DNA from: a virus
IMG/VR virus record: IMGVR_UViG_3300044712_001574
Coordinates: 1 to 32,923 of that record
Direction: 5' to 3' (one strand)
Length of the DNA: 32,923 bases
Position numbers and translations under genes: made by a program
Notes under the pieces: model-generated
What the model was told of the DNA's origin: nothing
Databases searched by the model: none
The model's input: the letters and a program-made list of their open reading frames with translations, nothing else
Part shown: positions 1-5,666 of the stretch, piece by piece
How the letters are laid out: the number at the start of each line of letters is the position of its first letter
Position numbering within the stretch: position 1 is the stretch's first letter

Positions 1-127
1 TCCTTCAGTATGCAGCCAGCGTATGTACACATCCAGTTCGGTGCGATACCTGCCACGGCTCTGCTCCTGTATATCCATTTCGGATAGCCAGCCTTCCACC
101 ATGCCGGTGATCGTTTTATCTTGTAAT
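1..127. repeat. Terminal direct repeat, left copy (contig overlap)
   Basis: These 127 bases are identical to 32797-32923. An exact 127-base overlap is what a k=127 de Bruijn assembler leaves on a circular molecule, so this is most simply an assembly artefact that proves circularity or terminal redundancy, not a biological repeat. Removing one copy gives a 32,796-bp circle and restores the recombinase gene that the contig ends cut. Confidence 0.93.
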
Positions 128-138
128 GTAAACTGCAT
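1..138 (-). CDS. Tyrosine recombinase, 5' end of the gene cut by the contig ends
   Basis: This is the N-terminal part of the recombinase whose main body is at 32014-32923. Bases 1-127 duplicate the end of the window, and only 128-138 are new. Read across the circle junction, the frame gains 12 codons before the ATG at 32898 and begins at the ATG at 138 (MQFTLQDKTITG...), giving 306 residues. An AGGAG Shine-Dalgarno-like sequence lies 8-9 bases upstream of this ATG, which is why I prefer it to the internal one. The start overlaps the 3' end of the 80-residue gene at 116-358, suggesting translational coupling within the early operon. Confidence 0.8.
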   Translation of the reverse strand, partial: MQFTLQDKTITGMVEGWLSEMDIQEQSRGRYRTELDVYIRWLHTEG

Positions 139-358
139 GCTCAAGTCTCCTGGTAATATCCATCTTCCTGATCTTCCTATTCACCCCTTTGAATACCTTA
201 CTGCTTAGTACGATATACCTGTACCCATCCTGGAATACATAGTACCGTTTGCCTGTTTGAGCGTGCAGAGCATCTGCACGCTGGATGGCCATCCACTTTT
301 TAAACTTTGCCCATTTACCTCCCAGGATCATGAGCATGGTGAATAAGATCTGCTTCAT
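116..358 (-). CDS. Small hypothetical protein with hydrophobic N-terminus
   Basis: An 80-residue protein that I do not recognise. It begins with a short hydrophobic stretch (MKQILFTMLMILGG) followed by a strongly basic body, so it may be membrane-attached or simply a small basic phage protein. Its ATG overlaps the TGA of the HNH gene in an ATGA arrangement, and its 3' end overlaps the start of the tyrosine recombinase. It therefore sits in a tightly coupled chain with HNH before it and recombinase after it. No function is assigned. Confidence 0.6.
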   Translation of the reverse strand: MKQILFTMLMILGGKWAKFKKWMAIQRADALHAQTGKRYYVFQDGYRYIVLSSKVFKGVNRKIRKMDITRRLEHAVYITR

Positions 359-699
359 TTTTTTTGTCTTTCTTTTCCTGTTTTCACAGCGTTATGATGA
401 TCGCACAGTGTTTGTAAGTTTTCCAGATCAGTAGGATGCCCGTACTTTCCATTCTGAAGATCCCATACATCGATTCGGTTAATAGGTTTCTTATGATCCA
501 CATACCTGCCGGGCCTTACTTTCCCTTCCTTTTCGCACTCCACACATAGCGGATGCGCCTTCAGGTGTGCTGCTCTGGTCTTCTTCCAGAGGGCTGTTTT
601 ATAAAACGGATTGATTACCAATCGCCCCTGCCCCTGCATAGTATTGTATTCTGGTTTGAATTCCCACGGGCGCTGGATAGTATCAATCTTTTTAGGCAT
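355..699 (-). CDS. HNH endonuclease
   Basis: 114 residues with the zinc-stabilised HNH layout: CVEC at about 52-55, the catalytic VDHKKP segment at 67-72, and NLQTLCDHHNAVK at 94-106 carrying the last metal ligands and the HNH asparagine/histidine. Stand-alone HNH proteins of this size are commonly encoded near terminase genes in cos-packaging HK97-like phages and take part in genome end processing. On the circle this gene lies upstream of the recombinase, TerS and TerL on the same strand, consistent with a packaging role. It overlaps the DUF4406 gene at its start and the 80-residue gene at its end. Confidence 0.88.
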   Translation of the reverse strand: MPKKIDTIQRPWEFKPEYNTMQGQGRLVINPFYKTALWKKTRAAHLKAHPLCVECEKEGKVRPGRYVDHKKPINRIDVWDLQNGKYGHPTDLENLQTLCDHHNAVKTGKERQKK

Positions 700-979
700 A
701 TATAACCTCCATGGTAAGTATATCCGCTATGGTATATTCCAGCTGAGCTCCCTTGCTGTCGTTCCAATCGGGGAGCAGGTAGATGGCATCGCATCCCACC
801 AGGTGGTAAAGGCAGATGCGCATGGAATCCTGCCATGAAATACCCTGCGGTACGATCTGGATCGGATTGGTTACAGCCCACCCCTTAGCACGGAGAAGAT
901 CCTCAGCTTGCTTAAATTTGCTTCTTACTTCGGCCAGGGGCAGACCGGTTACTTTTCCGGCTATGTAGATCCTGTTCAT
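692..979 (-). CDS. DUF4406 protein (nucleoside 2-deoxyribosyltransferase-like)
   Basis: 95 residues beginning MNRIYIAGKVTGLP, the characteristic start of the DUF4406 / nucleoside 2-deoxyribosyltransferase-like fold. Further family signs are the DSMRICLYHLVGCDAIYLLPDW segment near 51-72 and KGAQLEYTIADILTMEVIYA at the end, where SxGAxxE-type residues form the nucleoside pocket. Many temperate phages carry this family in early regions, and a role in nucleotide salvage or as a nucleotide sensor is possible but unproven. It overlaps both neighbours by a few bases, so it is part of the early operon. Confidence 0.8.
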   Translation of the reverse strand: MNRIYIAGKVTGLPLAEVRSKFKQAEDLLRAKGWAVTNPIQIVPQGISWQDSMRICLYHLVGCDAIYLLPDWNDSKGAQLEYTIADILTMEVIYA

Positions 980-1446
980 AATTTCATTCCGATTTTCAGT
1001 TCCTTGCCTTCAACATAAATCGCATACAGGGCAGGATATTCGCGCTTAAATTGTTCATCGCTCATACTTTTGCGCAGCTGCTCCAGGTTAATATCTCCAG
1101 GGCGCGGCTCATATGTTGGCCTTGTGTTTCTGGTTTCGGCTAATCCGGCCCGTAGCCAGAGGTTAATCTGCTGAATGCTGAGTACCTTGGCAGGACCATA
1201 CTCACCCAATGCTCCGAAGTTGATGATCTGTATAAACTTCTCATACTTCAAGGAATGGTGCTTATCCTGAAACAGCCAGAGCAACTGCTTACCTAACTTA
1301 GTAGCAGAATCCGCATCGAACTTGGCCGCCATTATATCTGCGGCATAGTTCAGGTCTTTCATCACCTGGCTCATGTTATTTGCCAGAACCGTTGCCGTTG
1401 ATTCTTCGAGCCACTTCGTCGAAGTCGATTGCTGGTTTTGTTCCAT
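976..1446 (-). CDS. Hypothetical early protein downstream of the replication gene
   Basis: 156 residues, no family recognised. It is predominantly helical-looking and soluble, with no metal motif. The ATG at 1446 would overlap the DUF4373 gene by 71 bases. An in-frame ATG at 1374, one base after the DUF4373 stop, would give a 132-residue protein starting MSQVMKDLNYAAD, and I cannot decide between them. Position directly after a replication-initiator-like gene is where helicase loaders or primosome proteins often sit, but the sequence shows no Walker motif, so that role is only a positional guess. Confidence 0.65.
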   Translation of the reverse strand: MEQNQQSTSTKWLEESTATVLANNMSQVMKDLNYAADIMAAKFDADSATKLGKQLLWLFQDKHHSLKYEKFIQIINFGALGEYGPAKVLSIQQINLWLRAGLAETRNTRPTYEPRPGDINLEQLRKSMSDEQFKREYPALYAIYVEGKELKIGMKL

Positions 1447-2125
1447 TGTTTGCTGTTTTATTAGTTACTGCCGCGGAGAGCCCCCACTTTAAAATGGCTG
1501 CGTAGTCGCTTTTATATTTTTTACCGGTCATTTGCTTGTGCAAGCTCACCTGTTGGATGGCCTCCTGATAGATGTCCGGATGTTCCGTTTTCAACTTTTC
1601 AAATTCATCATCCGAAAGGTGGAGGGAGGGAGCATACTCTTTCTTTTCTTTCTTATCCTTTTTTATACTATCCTTTACTATACTATCCTTTCCTATACTG
1701 CGATCAGGTTGTGATCGGGTAGCTGTCGCCTCGTGATCGGGTGGCGATGAATGAGCCTCTGGAAGAGCCTTATGCCATTTTGTTGCATTGCCTCTTTTCC
1801 CAGCTTCACTGAGTACCCTTCGGCGGTTGTCTATGTATTCCATTCTTCTGCAGAAAGACTCAGAAAAGAAAAATTCTTCCCCATGCACAGTGAACAGACT
1901 GTATTGTGTAATAACGCTCAGCACCTTTTCCTTACTGGTATACCAGCGGCGTGCCAGGGCGGAAACAGCTGCCAGAGGGTATCGGTATCCATCCTGCTCC
2001 CTAAGTACCTCCAGAAGCATCCAGTAGATACCAATTCCCTCGCATCCTAACTGCTCTAAAACCATGAGCAGCTTTGGATCGTTCTGCGCATTCGAATCGT
2101 GCTGGAAGTAGTAGGCGTCTTTCAT
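1376..2125 (-). CDS. DUF4373 / DnaD-like phage replication protein
   Basis: Starting at the ATG at 2125 (MKDAYYFQHDSNAQND) the protein has 249 residues. The first ~110 match the DUF4373 (Lin1244/Lin1753-like) N-terminal domain: KDAYYFxHDSNAxxDPK followed by GIGIYWMLLEVLREQ. A charged low-complexity linker with repeated KDSI units follows, then a C-terminal segment containing YKSDYAAILKWGL, as in DnaD-like replication initiators and primosome loaders. The start was chosen over upstream codons because the 41-residue gene before it ends in an ATGA overlap here. The linker DNA carries iteron-like repeats (1665-1742). It probably initiates or primes phage DNA replication. Confidence 0.8.
   Translation of the reverse strand: MKDAYYFQHDSNAQNDPKLLMVLEQLGCEGIGIYWMLLEVLREQDGYRYPLAAVSALARRWYTSKEKVLSVITQYSLFTVHGEEFFFSESFCRRMEYIDNRRRVLSEAGKRGNATKWHKALPEAHSSPPDHEATATRSQPDRSIGKDSIVKDSIKKDKKEKKEYAPSLHLSDDEFEKLKTEHPDIYQEAIQQVSLHKQMTGKKYKSDYAAILKWGLSAAVTNKTANNGTKPAIDFDEVARRINGNGSGK
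1665..1742. repeat. Iteron-like repeat cluster inside the replication gene (candidate origin)
   Basis: Two tandem 15-mers, ATACTATCCTTTACT (1665-1679) and ATACTATCCTTTCCT (1680-1694), lie next to three GATC(A/G)GGT octamers at 1702, 1713 and 1735, spaced 11 and 22 bases (one and two helical turns). The flanking DNA (about 1640-1700) is AT- and pyrimidine-rich. Repeats plus an AT-rich stretch inside an initiator gene is the arrangement known from lambda O. The repeats also encode a KDSI-type linker, so a purely protein-level cause is possible. Confidence 0.4.
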
Positions 2126-2247
2126 CGTAGAAAACAGTAAACAGTGTACACCACTCCACTCCAGAAAGCCAGCCAGAATGCCAACATAGCAAACCATACC
2201 AGGGTGCGCTGGTTTTCTTCCAGCCAGGTGAGAAGTTTGTTTTTCAT
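2122..2247 (-). CDS. 41-residue single-span membrane protein
   Basis: A short frame from the ATG at 2247 encodes MKNKLLTWLEENQRTLVW followed by a strongly hydrophobic, tryptophan-rich segment at about residues 16-39, and ends in a TGA that overlaps the ATG of the DUF4373 gene (ATGA). A purine-rich AAAGGA precedes its ATG. Composition and position point to a small early inner-membrane protein. No family is recognised. The overlapping stop/start junctions on both sides argue that it is a real gene. Confidence 0.6.
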   Translation of the reverse strand: MKNKLLTWLEENQRTLVWFAMLAFWLAFWSGVVYTVYCFLR

Positions 2248-2248
2248 A

Positions 2249-2407
2249 CTATCCTTTATTTTGCTTCATCAATTCCCTATATGCTTCACTGTACACCCGC
2301 TCATTCCGCTCATTGGATTCCCTGGCATTTCGGAATCCCTTATCCACAATCCTAAAGGCGATGTACAGGCATACTGCCAGGCCGAGTATTGGAAATATTG
2401 CGCTCAT
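2249..2407 (-). CDS. 52-residue membrane-anchored small protein
   Basis: From the ATG at 2407 the frame gives 52 residues: a hydrophobic N-terminal anchor (SAIFPILGLAVCLYIAF, residues 2-18) and a charged, helical tail rich in Arg, Glu and Asn. Its ATG overlaps the TGA of the OB-fold gene as ATGA, and its TAG is one base from the ATG of the next small membrane gene. That is coupling on both sides, hence likely real. Function is unknown. Two consecutive small membrane proteins in an early operon could be host-takeover or exclusion factors. Confidence 0.6.
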   Translation of the reverse strand: MSAIFPILGLAVCLYIAFRIVDKGFRNARESNERNERVYSEAYRELMKQNKG

Positions 2408-2721
2408 ACTTTTTCCTCCAGTACTTCTTTAAAACGTTTGAACCGCAGGTATTCGAACAGCATCTTTTCACCCTCCCGTTCTGCAATTACCGGGTTGCTG
2501 TAGCAATCTACCCGCAGGAAAGAACCGATGGAGATGGTGTCGAATTCTTCCATCTTATCGCTGCCAAAACGCACCCGGTGGGTATGCGGCCGGCCGATCA
2601 TTTTGCCCTCCAGGAAGGCGCCTGAAGTGGTAATTTCCACATCGGCATACTTGGAGCCGCTATACTGTTTAACCGGGCCTATTTTCGTTACAAAGCCCTG
2701 TACAATGGTGCAGGTGTTCAT
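2404..2721 (-). CDS. OB-fold / single-strand-binding-like protein
   Basis: 105 residues with the alternating beta pattern of a small OB fold: GFVTKIGPVKQYSGSKYADVEITT (9-32), HRVRFGSDKMEEFDTISIGSFLRVDCY (48-74) and a C-terminal strand-helix FEYLRFKRFKEVLEE. Hydrophobic/charged spacing and the position upstream of the replication gene suggest a single-stranded-DNA binding protein, but no exact family signature is visible. It lacks the acidic DDDIPF-type tail of canonical SSB. It overlaps the HTH gene before it and the 52-residue gene after it by ATGA junctions. Confidence 0.55.
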   Translation of the reverse strand: MNTCTIVQGFVTKIGPVKQYSGSKYADVEITTSGAFLEGKMIGRPHTHRVRFGSDKMEEFDTISIGSFLRVDCYSNPVIAEREGEKMLFEYLRFKRFKEVLEEKV

Positions 2722-2990
2722 CGGGTTTCGGGATTACGGATTACACAAGCGGTTTCAATATCGTGGCGCAGAAACAGGACCTTCCTTCCAATCATTTTAG
2801 TGGTAATGCCTCCTGATTCGCGGTATTTTTTGAGCGTTTTTTCAGATATGCGAAAAAGACGGCATGCATCGGCCTGGGTAATGTATTCCTCCTTCGGCTC
2901 CTGGCGAAGCTTTGCCTCAATAGTGCGCTCGATCATGCGTTGCAGATCTGCGAGTGGTACCACCACCACGGGGATTTCGTTTACTGGCAT
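2718..2990 (-). CDS. Excisionase/MerR-type helix-turn-helix protein
   Basis: Beginning at the ATG at 2990 (MPVNEIPVVVVPLADL) the protein has 90 residues. The C-terminal half, EYITQADACRLFRISEKTLKKYRESGGITTKMIGRKVLF, is a typical helix-turn-helix_17 domain with its wing, as in excisionases and MerR-like phage regulators. A short N-terminal helix (LQRMIERTIEAKL) may dimerise it. The longer upstream frame has arginine-rich out-of-frame composition, so I rejected it. The gene could be the directionality factor for one of the two recombinases or a transcriptional regulator of the early operon. Confidence 0.72.
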   Translation of the reverse strand: MPVNEIPVVVVPLADLQRMIERTIEAKLRQEPKEEYITQADACRLFRISEKTLKKYRESGGITTKMIGRKVLFLRHDIETACVIRNPETR

Positions 2991-3265
2991 ACGGCAGCGT
3001 GTTTGCGTTGGTATTTTGAGAGCTCTGCCATGAAGAGATAATCTTCCGTATCTTCTGCGATGCGCATGGCAGCATCTACCGATAGCAGGATGCCCGGACC
3101 GGGCCATGAGATGTAATCGCGCCGCTCGCGAAAGCCAAACAGCTGGCGTGTGCTCACCCACCAGGAGGGCATATCATCGATGCTATTGGACCGGCTGTGC
3201 AGCTCGGTTACCGGGATGGAGAAGGCTGAGCCTCCTGCTACAACGTGTTTAGGATGGAAAGACAT
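2981..3265 (-). CDS. Hypothetical early protein, possibly antirepressor-like
   Basis: 94 residues, no confident family. The segment WWVSTRQLFGFRERRDYISWPGPGILLSVDAAMRIAEDTEDYLFMAELSKYQRK loosely resembles the order of elements in AntA/BRO-type antirepressors (a DNA-contact loop, then a helix with conserved small and charged residues), but the similarity is too weak to assign. It starts at the ATG at 3265, 7 bases after the stop of a 42-residue frame, and overlaps the HTH gene at its end. Confidence 0.5.
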   Translation of the reverse strand: MSFHPKHVVAGGSAFSIPVTELHSRSNSIDDMPSWWVSTRQLFGFRERRDYISWPGPGILLSVDAAMRIAEDTEDYLFMAELSKYQRKHAAVCQ

Positions 3266-3271
3266 GGTTTT

Positions 3272-3400
3272 TCAGTTTATGTAAGGTTCATATTTCAATT
3301 GCCACAAAAGCCAGTTATTCATTTCCATTATACAATTCGCAGCATACTTATCGGTGCAGCTGTGAGTTTTATCTCTGTAATGAATGGCAGCTGCATGCAT
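3272..3400 (-). CDS. Possible 42-residue small protein
   Basis: The frame from the ATG at 3400 (MHAAAIHYRDKTHSCTDKYA...) runs 42 codons and stops 7 bases before the next gene. Its composition, with aromatic and polar residues and two cysteines, looks like ordinary protein rather than shadow sequence, and the spacing to the following gene fits the operon. The frame is open a little further upstream to near-cognate codons. It fills most of a 200-base gap otherwise without a gene; 3401-3465 shows nothing recognisable. Confidence 0.42.
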   Translation of the reverse strand: MHAAAIHYRDKTHSCTDKYAANCIMEMNNWLLWQLKYEPYIN

Positions 3401-3465
3401 TTTTGTGTTTACATCGTACAATAATACCTATGTGAAGCCAGGGTGAATAGCCTCTTCGATCATGT

Positions 3466-4095
3466 TTAAAATTCAGGGTTAAAAACAGAAGCCAAAACTG
3501 GCATAGGATATAGATTCACCCTTCCAAATCGCGGATCTGGCATAGTTTCAATTTTATATCCCATATTATTGCAAATCTGCCTTGCACTACGTCCGAGGCT
3601 TGCAGCTTCCTGAACACTCACATGCCGCTTATGCATAGAGGCATATCCCATTATAGTAAAGTAACCAGGCGTGTAGTTGCTGTTTACTGCTATTGCCTTC
3701 ACAGTAGCCTGTACATTATTAATTTCAGCCTGCTGCTTCTCCATGACTGCAATCATTGCCTTTAAAGCAGGAATACCAGTAAGGCTATTTTCATCAATTA
3801 TCCGCTTCTCCATAGCATTGAAAGCAGCGATATAATCTTCCTTAAAATTCATAGCATCCTTGCCCGTAAATCCCATAGCAAGAAGGGTGAATCCATCTCT
3901 TGTCATCTCATATTCAGGCTGAACCCTGCCTCTTGTATCAATATATGTAATCGGCGCAAAATTGCGCCGATTGAAATCTTCACTACATTCGATGTTCTGT
4001 ATTGCTTTAAGAACGTCTTTATGAAGCTTACCAAAAGTTTCAGCTACATCCCTACTGGATGTTACTGCGCGGTTATCTTTGCGTTGAATATTCAT
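3466..4095 (-). CDS. Rha-family antirepressor/regulatory protein
   Basis: 209 residues. The N-terminal ~95 match phage regulatory protein Rha (pRha): TSSRDVAETFGKLHKDVLKAIQNIECSEDFNRRNFAPITY, a DNA-binding-like segment, then the conserved YEMTRDGFTLLAMGFTGKDAMNFKEDYIAAFNAME. A coiled-coil-like linker (about 108-130) joins a C-terminal domain containing GYASMHKRHVSVQEAASLGRSARQICNNMG, probably a second HTH-like module. Rha proteins are phage early regulators that can interfere with lysogeny or superinfection. It is the second gene of the leftward early operon, and its ATG overlaps the stop of the 64-residue HTH gene. The DNA here is more AT-rich than in the structural genes. Confidence 0.85.
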   Translation of the reverse strand: MNIQRKDNRAVTSSRDVAETFGKLHKDVLKAIQNIECSEDFNRRNFAPITYIDTRGRVQPEYEMTRDGFTLLAMGFTGKDAMNFKEDYIAAFNAMEKRIIDENSLTGIPALKAMIAVMEKQQAEINNVQATVKAIAVNSNYTPGYFTIMGYASMHKRHVSVQEAASLGRSARQICNNMGYKIETMPDPRFGRVNLYPMPVLASVFNPEF

Positions 4096-4286
4096 ACTTC
4101 ATGCATTTTATATTTATTCTGATCTCTAATAATTCTACCCACTGTGCCTGGATGAATAAAGAATTCCTCAGAAAGGCGCTCAATAATAAATTCCCTCCGG
4201 AACCCTTTATCATAGAGGTCTTTAAATCTTTTATCTATCAGTTTATTTCGCTCCTTTCTGCGAAAATTGTTGCTTTGAGCTTCCAT
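4092..4286 (-). CDS. Small helix-turn-helix protein, first gene of the leftward operon (Cro-like position)
   Basis: 64 residues from the ATG at 4286 (MEAQSNNFRRKERN). The middle, RREFIIERLSEEFFIHPGTVGRIIRD, reads as a helix-turn-helix with a recognition helix starting near PGTVGRI. A longer frame exists from 4319, but the candidate -7 box of the leftward promoter lies at 4317-4324, so that upstream ATG would precede transcription; I therefore chose 4286. It is divergent from the plus-strand regulator at 4383 and shares its operator region, the position of cro in lambdoid phages. Confidence 0.7.
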   Translation of the reverse strand: MEAQSNNFRRKERNKLIDKRFKDLYDKGFRREFIIERLSEEFFIHPGTVGRIIRDQNKYKMHEV

Positions 4287-4309
4287 TTGTTGTATATTTG
4301 TTTCATAAT

Positions 4310-4369
4310 TGTAACACAAACATACAAAAAGTGTAACTAAAAATTACATAAATGTAACTAAAAGTTATT
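4310..4369. promoter_or_regulatory. Triple operator-like array in the divergent control region
   Basis: Three 17-base elements beginning TGTAAC start at 4310, 4332 and 4353. The second, TGTAACTAAAAATTACA, is a dyad with TGTAA/TTACA arms; the third has TAAC/GTTA symmetry; the first ends in TACA. Spacings of 22 and 21 bases place them on the same face of the helix. The leftward -7 candidate TATGTTTG (minus strand, 4324-4317) falls inside the first element. This is the layout expected for a repressor operator cluster between divergent lysogenic and lytic promoters. Confidence 0.6.
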
Positions 4370-4382
4370 AACATTTTTTAAA

Positions 4383-4715
4383 ATGGTGAATACACCCTTA
4401 ATAGTCAATAGGTTAATGGCAGAAAATGGATGGACAAAACAAAAGGTCTATGAAATTCTTAAGCCATTAAAGATTGGCCGACCGACTATAAACAAGTGGC
4501 TGAGCGGAGAATCTCATATAACATTGGAGCAATTACAAGTTCTTATAGATGCTGCTGCATTACAGAATAGACATTATAACCTTACACTTTCGGAAGATCG
4601 GGAAGTAGCTGAACCTATTCTTCCAAAGTATATTAAGCAGTTAGAGGATGAAAACCAGATGCTGAAGAAATTAGTTAAATTGCCTAGTGAAGAGCCATCT
4701 CGGAAACAGAAATAA
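4383..4715 (+). CDS. Small HTH regulator, candidate lysogeny repressor
   Basis: 110 residues. Residues about 5-58 form an HTH-like domain (VNRLMAENGWTKQKVYEILK, then GRPTINKWLSGESHITLEQLQVLIDAA) similar in pattern to Cro/C1-type repressors, where TINKWL would lie in the recognition helix. A C-terminal amphipathic segment near 80-99 (KYIKQLEDENQMLKKLVKL) is probably a short coiled coil for dimerisation. No protease-type C-terminal domain is present, so induction would not be by LexA-like self-cleavage. It is the first gene on the plus strand and lies directly beside the triple operator, which makes it the best repressor candidate. Confidence 0.65.
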   Translation: MVNTPLIVNRLMAENGWTKQKVYEILKPLKIGRPTINKWLSGESHITLEQLQVLIDAAALQNRHYNLTLSEDREVAEPILPKYIKQLEDENQMLKKLVKLPSEEPSRKQK

Positions 4716-4730
4716 AATACTTCTCCCTTG

Positions 4731-4752
4731 CCCCAAAGTCGCTAAACTTGGG
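4731..4752 (+). other. Hairpin after the regulator gene
   Basis: CCCCAAAGT and ACTTGGG form a 7-bp stem with one bulged base and a CGCTAA loop, 16 bases after the regulator stop. There is no T-run after it, so it is at best a weak terminator, RNA-processing or protein-binding site. Confidence 0.3.
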
Positions 4753-4793
4753 CGTGATTGTGTATAAGGTAATGAATATAACTGTTTATTTTA

Positions 4794-4821
4794 TTGGTTG
4801 TTTAAATATTTTATAAATTTG
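4794..4821 (+). promoter_or_regulatory. Candidate Bacteroidota-type promoter for the lipoprotein gene
   Basis: TAAATTTG (4814-4821) matches the TAnnTTTG -7 consensus of the Bacteroidota primary sigma factor, and a TTGG/TTG element lies about 20 bases upstream at 4794. Transcription would begin a little upstream of the ATG at 4841. Its own promoter implies that the lipoprotein can be expressed in the lysogen. Confidence 0.45.
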
Positions 4822-4840
4822 TTCAACAATCTTGAAAATT

Positions 4841-5434
4841 ATGAAGCAATTACTGATTTTTAGTTTGTTCATTGGCTTGGTAATATCATGCAATCAGCCA
4901 CAAGAATCTAAAATTGATTCAAATCTTATTGATTCAATAAACAAAGCCGATTCAATTAAGCTGGCTTTTGAGAATCGCCCGTGGCGAACGGATACTTTCG
5001 TGGATGATTTTGGGGATAAAACCGGAAATATATATATATACACTAAAGTACTGGGAACATTCTCTAATTCGGCTACTTCAAACTCTGCGGTATTCGTAAA
5101 AATTATAATAACTAAAAATATTGCTGGGCTGTTTCTTCATCAATATTCACCCGACAATCCAGCAGAAAAGTTTATTGGCCAGGGTAAAATTTCTATGAAA
5201 AATCAAGCTGGAACATTAAAGGGTATTTCAAGTATAGGTGAATGGAATAAGCAAGGCGGCTTATTAATTGAGAATACAGCCGGGTTTTGGAACTATTATA
5301 GTGATCTTGTGAATTTTATAAAGGCAAGTGAAGGTGAAATTAAATTCGTGGTAGTGGATAGTTACTCGAGCAAGTTTAATTTTAGTATAAATGCTAATGG
5401 ATTTGTGGAGGAATACAAAAAATTAAGGCAATAA
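4841..5434 (+). CDS. Lipoprotein, candidate lysogenic-conversion/exclusion gene
   Basis: 197 residues from the ATG at 4841 (MKQLLIFSLFIGLVISC); a TTG three codons earlier is less likely. The N-terminus is a signal peptide ending in the lipobox LVIS|C at about residues 14-18, so the mature protein would be lipid-anchored. The rest is a beta-rich, soluble-looking domain of no recognised family. DNA is much more AT-rich than the phage structural genes. Placement between repressor and integrase, with its own promoter, is typical of a moron expressed by the prophage, such as a superinfection-exclusion or host-fitness protein; that role is inferred only from context. Confidence 0.7.
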   Translation: MKQLLIFSLFIGLVISCNQPQESKIDSNLIDSINKADSIKLAFENRPWRTDTFVDDFGDKTGNIYIYTKVLGTFSNSATSNSAVFVKIIITKNIAGLFLHQYSPDNPAEKFIGQGKISMKNQAGTLKGISSIGEWNKQGGLLIENTAGFWNYYSDLVNFIKASEGEIKFVVVDSYSSKFNFSINANGFVEEYKKLRQ

Positions 5435-5447
5435 AAATAGTAATTCC

Positions 5448-5666
5448 GTCACCACTCCCGTCACCAGTAAAAATCTAACTAAGTGATATACTGCGAGGTA
5501 AAGCGATAAAATGCAGCCCTGGCAGGACAACCACTTTTTCCCCATCCGTCCAAGAAATTCCCGCTTTATGCGGGTTTTTTCGTTTTAGCGTGGTACATTT
5601 ACCATAGATTTCTATCATTTTATACACATATTCCGTCACCAATTGAGGCACCAGGTGTCACCAGTA
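5448..5666. repeat. GTCACCA direct repeats before the integrase (candidate arm-type sites)
   Basis: GTCACCA occurs at 5448, 5460, 5635 and 5657, with a one-mismatch GGCACCA at 5647. Two copies extend to GTCACCAGTA (5460-5469 and 5657-5666). Direct repeats in two clusters flanking a terminator just upstream of an arm-type integrase are what one expects for integrase arm sites of an attP region. The core site itself is not identified. The 230-base gap between the lipoprotein and integrase contains nothing else recognised except the terminator at 5560. Confidence 0.4.
5560..5580 (+). terminator. Rho-independent terminator
   Basis: CCCGC, five-base loop TTTAT, GCGGG, then six T residues. It lies 125 bases after the lipoprotein stop and 85 bases before the integrase, so it would end plus-strand transcripts entering from the regulator/lipoprotein side and insulate the integrase. 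Confidence 0.7.

Noticed and set aside
1-127. True long terminal repeat or inverted telomere
   Set aside because: The length equals a common assembler k-mer (127) and it cuts through a gene that is intact when the copies are merged.
1665-1742. CRISPR-like array
   Set aside because: Repeats are too short, directly adjacent and in coding sequence; no spacers of regular length and no cas genes.
2990-3161. Longer 147-residue start for the HTH protein
   Set aside because: The added N-terminus is arginine/histidine-rich shadow sequence of the overlapping 94-residue gene.
5470-5600. tRNA or tmRNA gene fragment as attachment site
   Set aside because: I could not form a cloverleaf or recognise a T-loop (GGTTCGA-type) sequence; only the terminator is clear.
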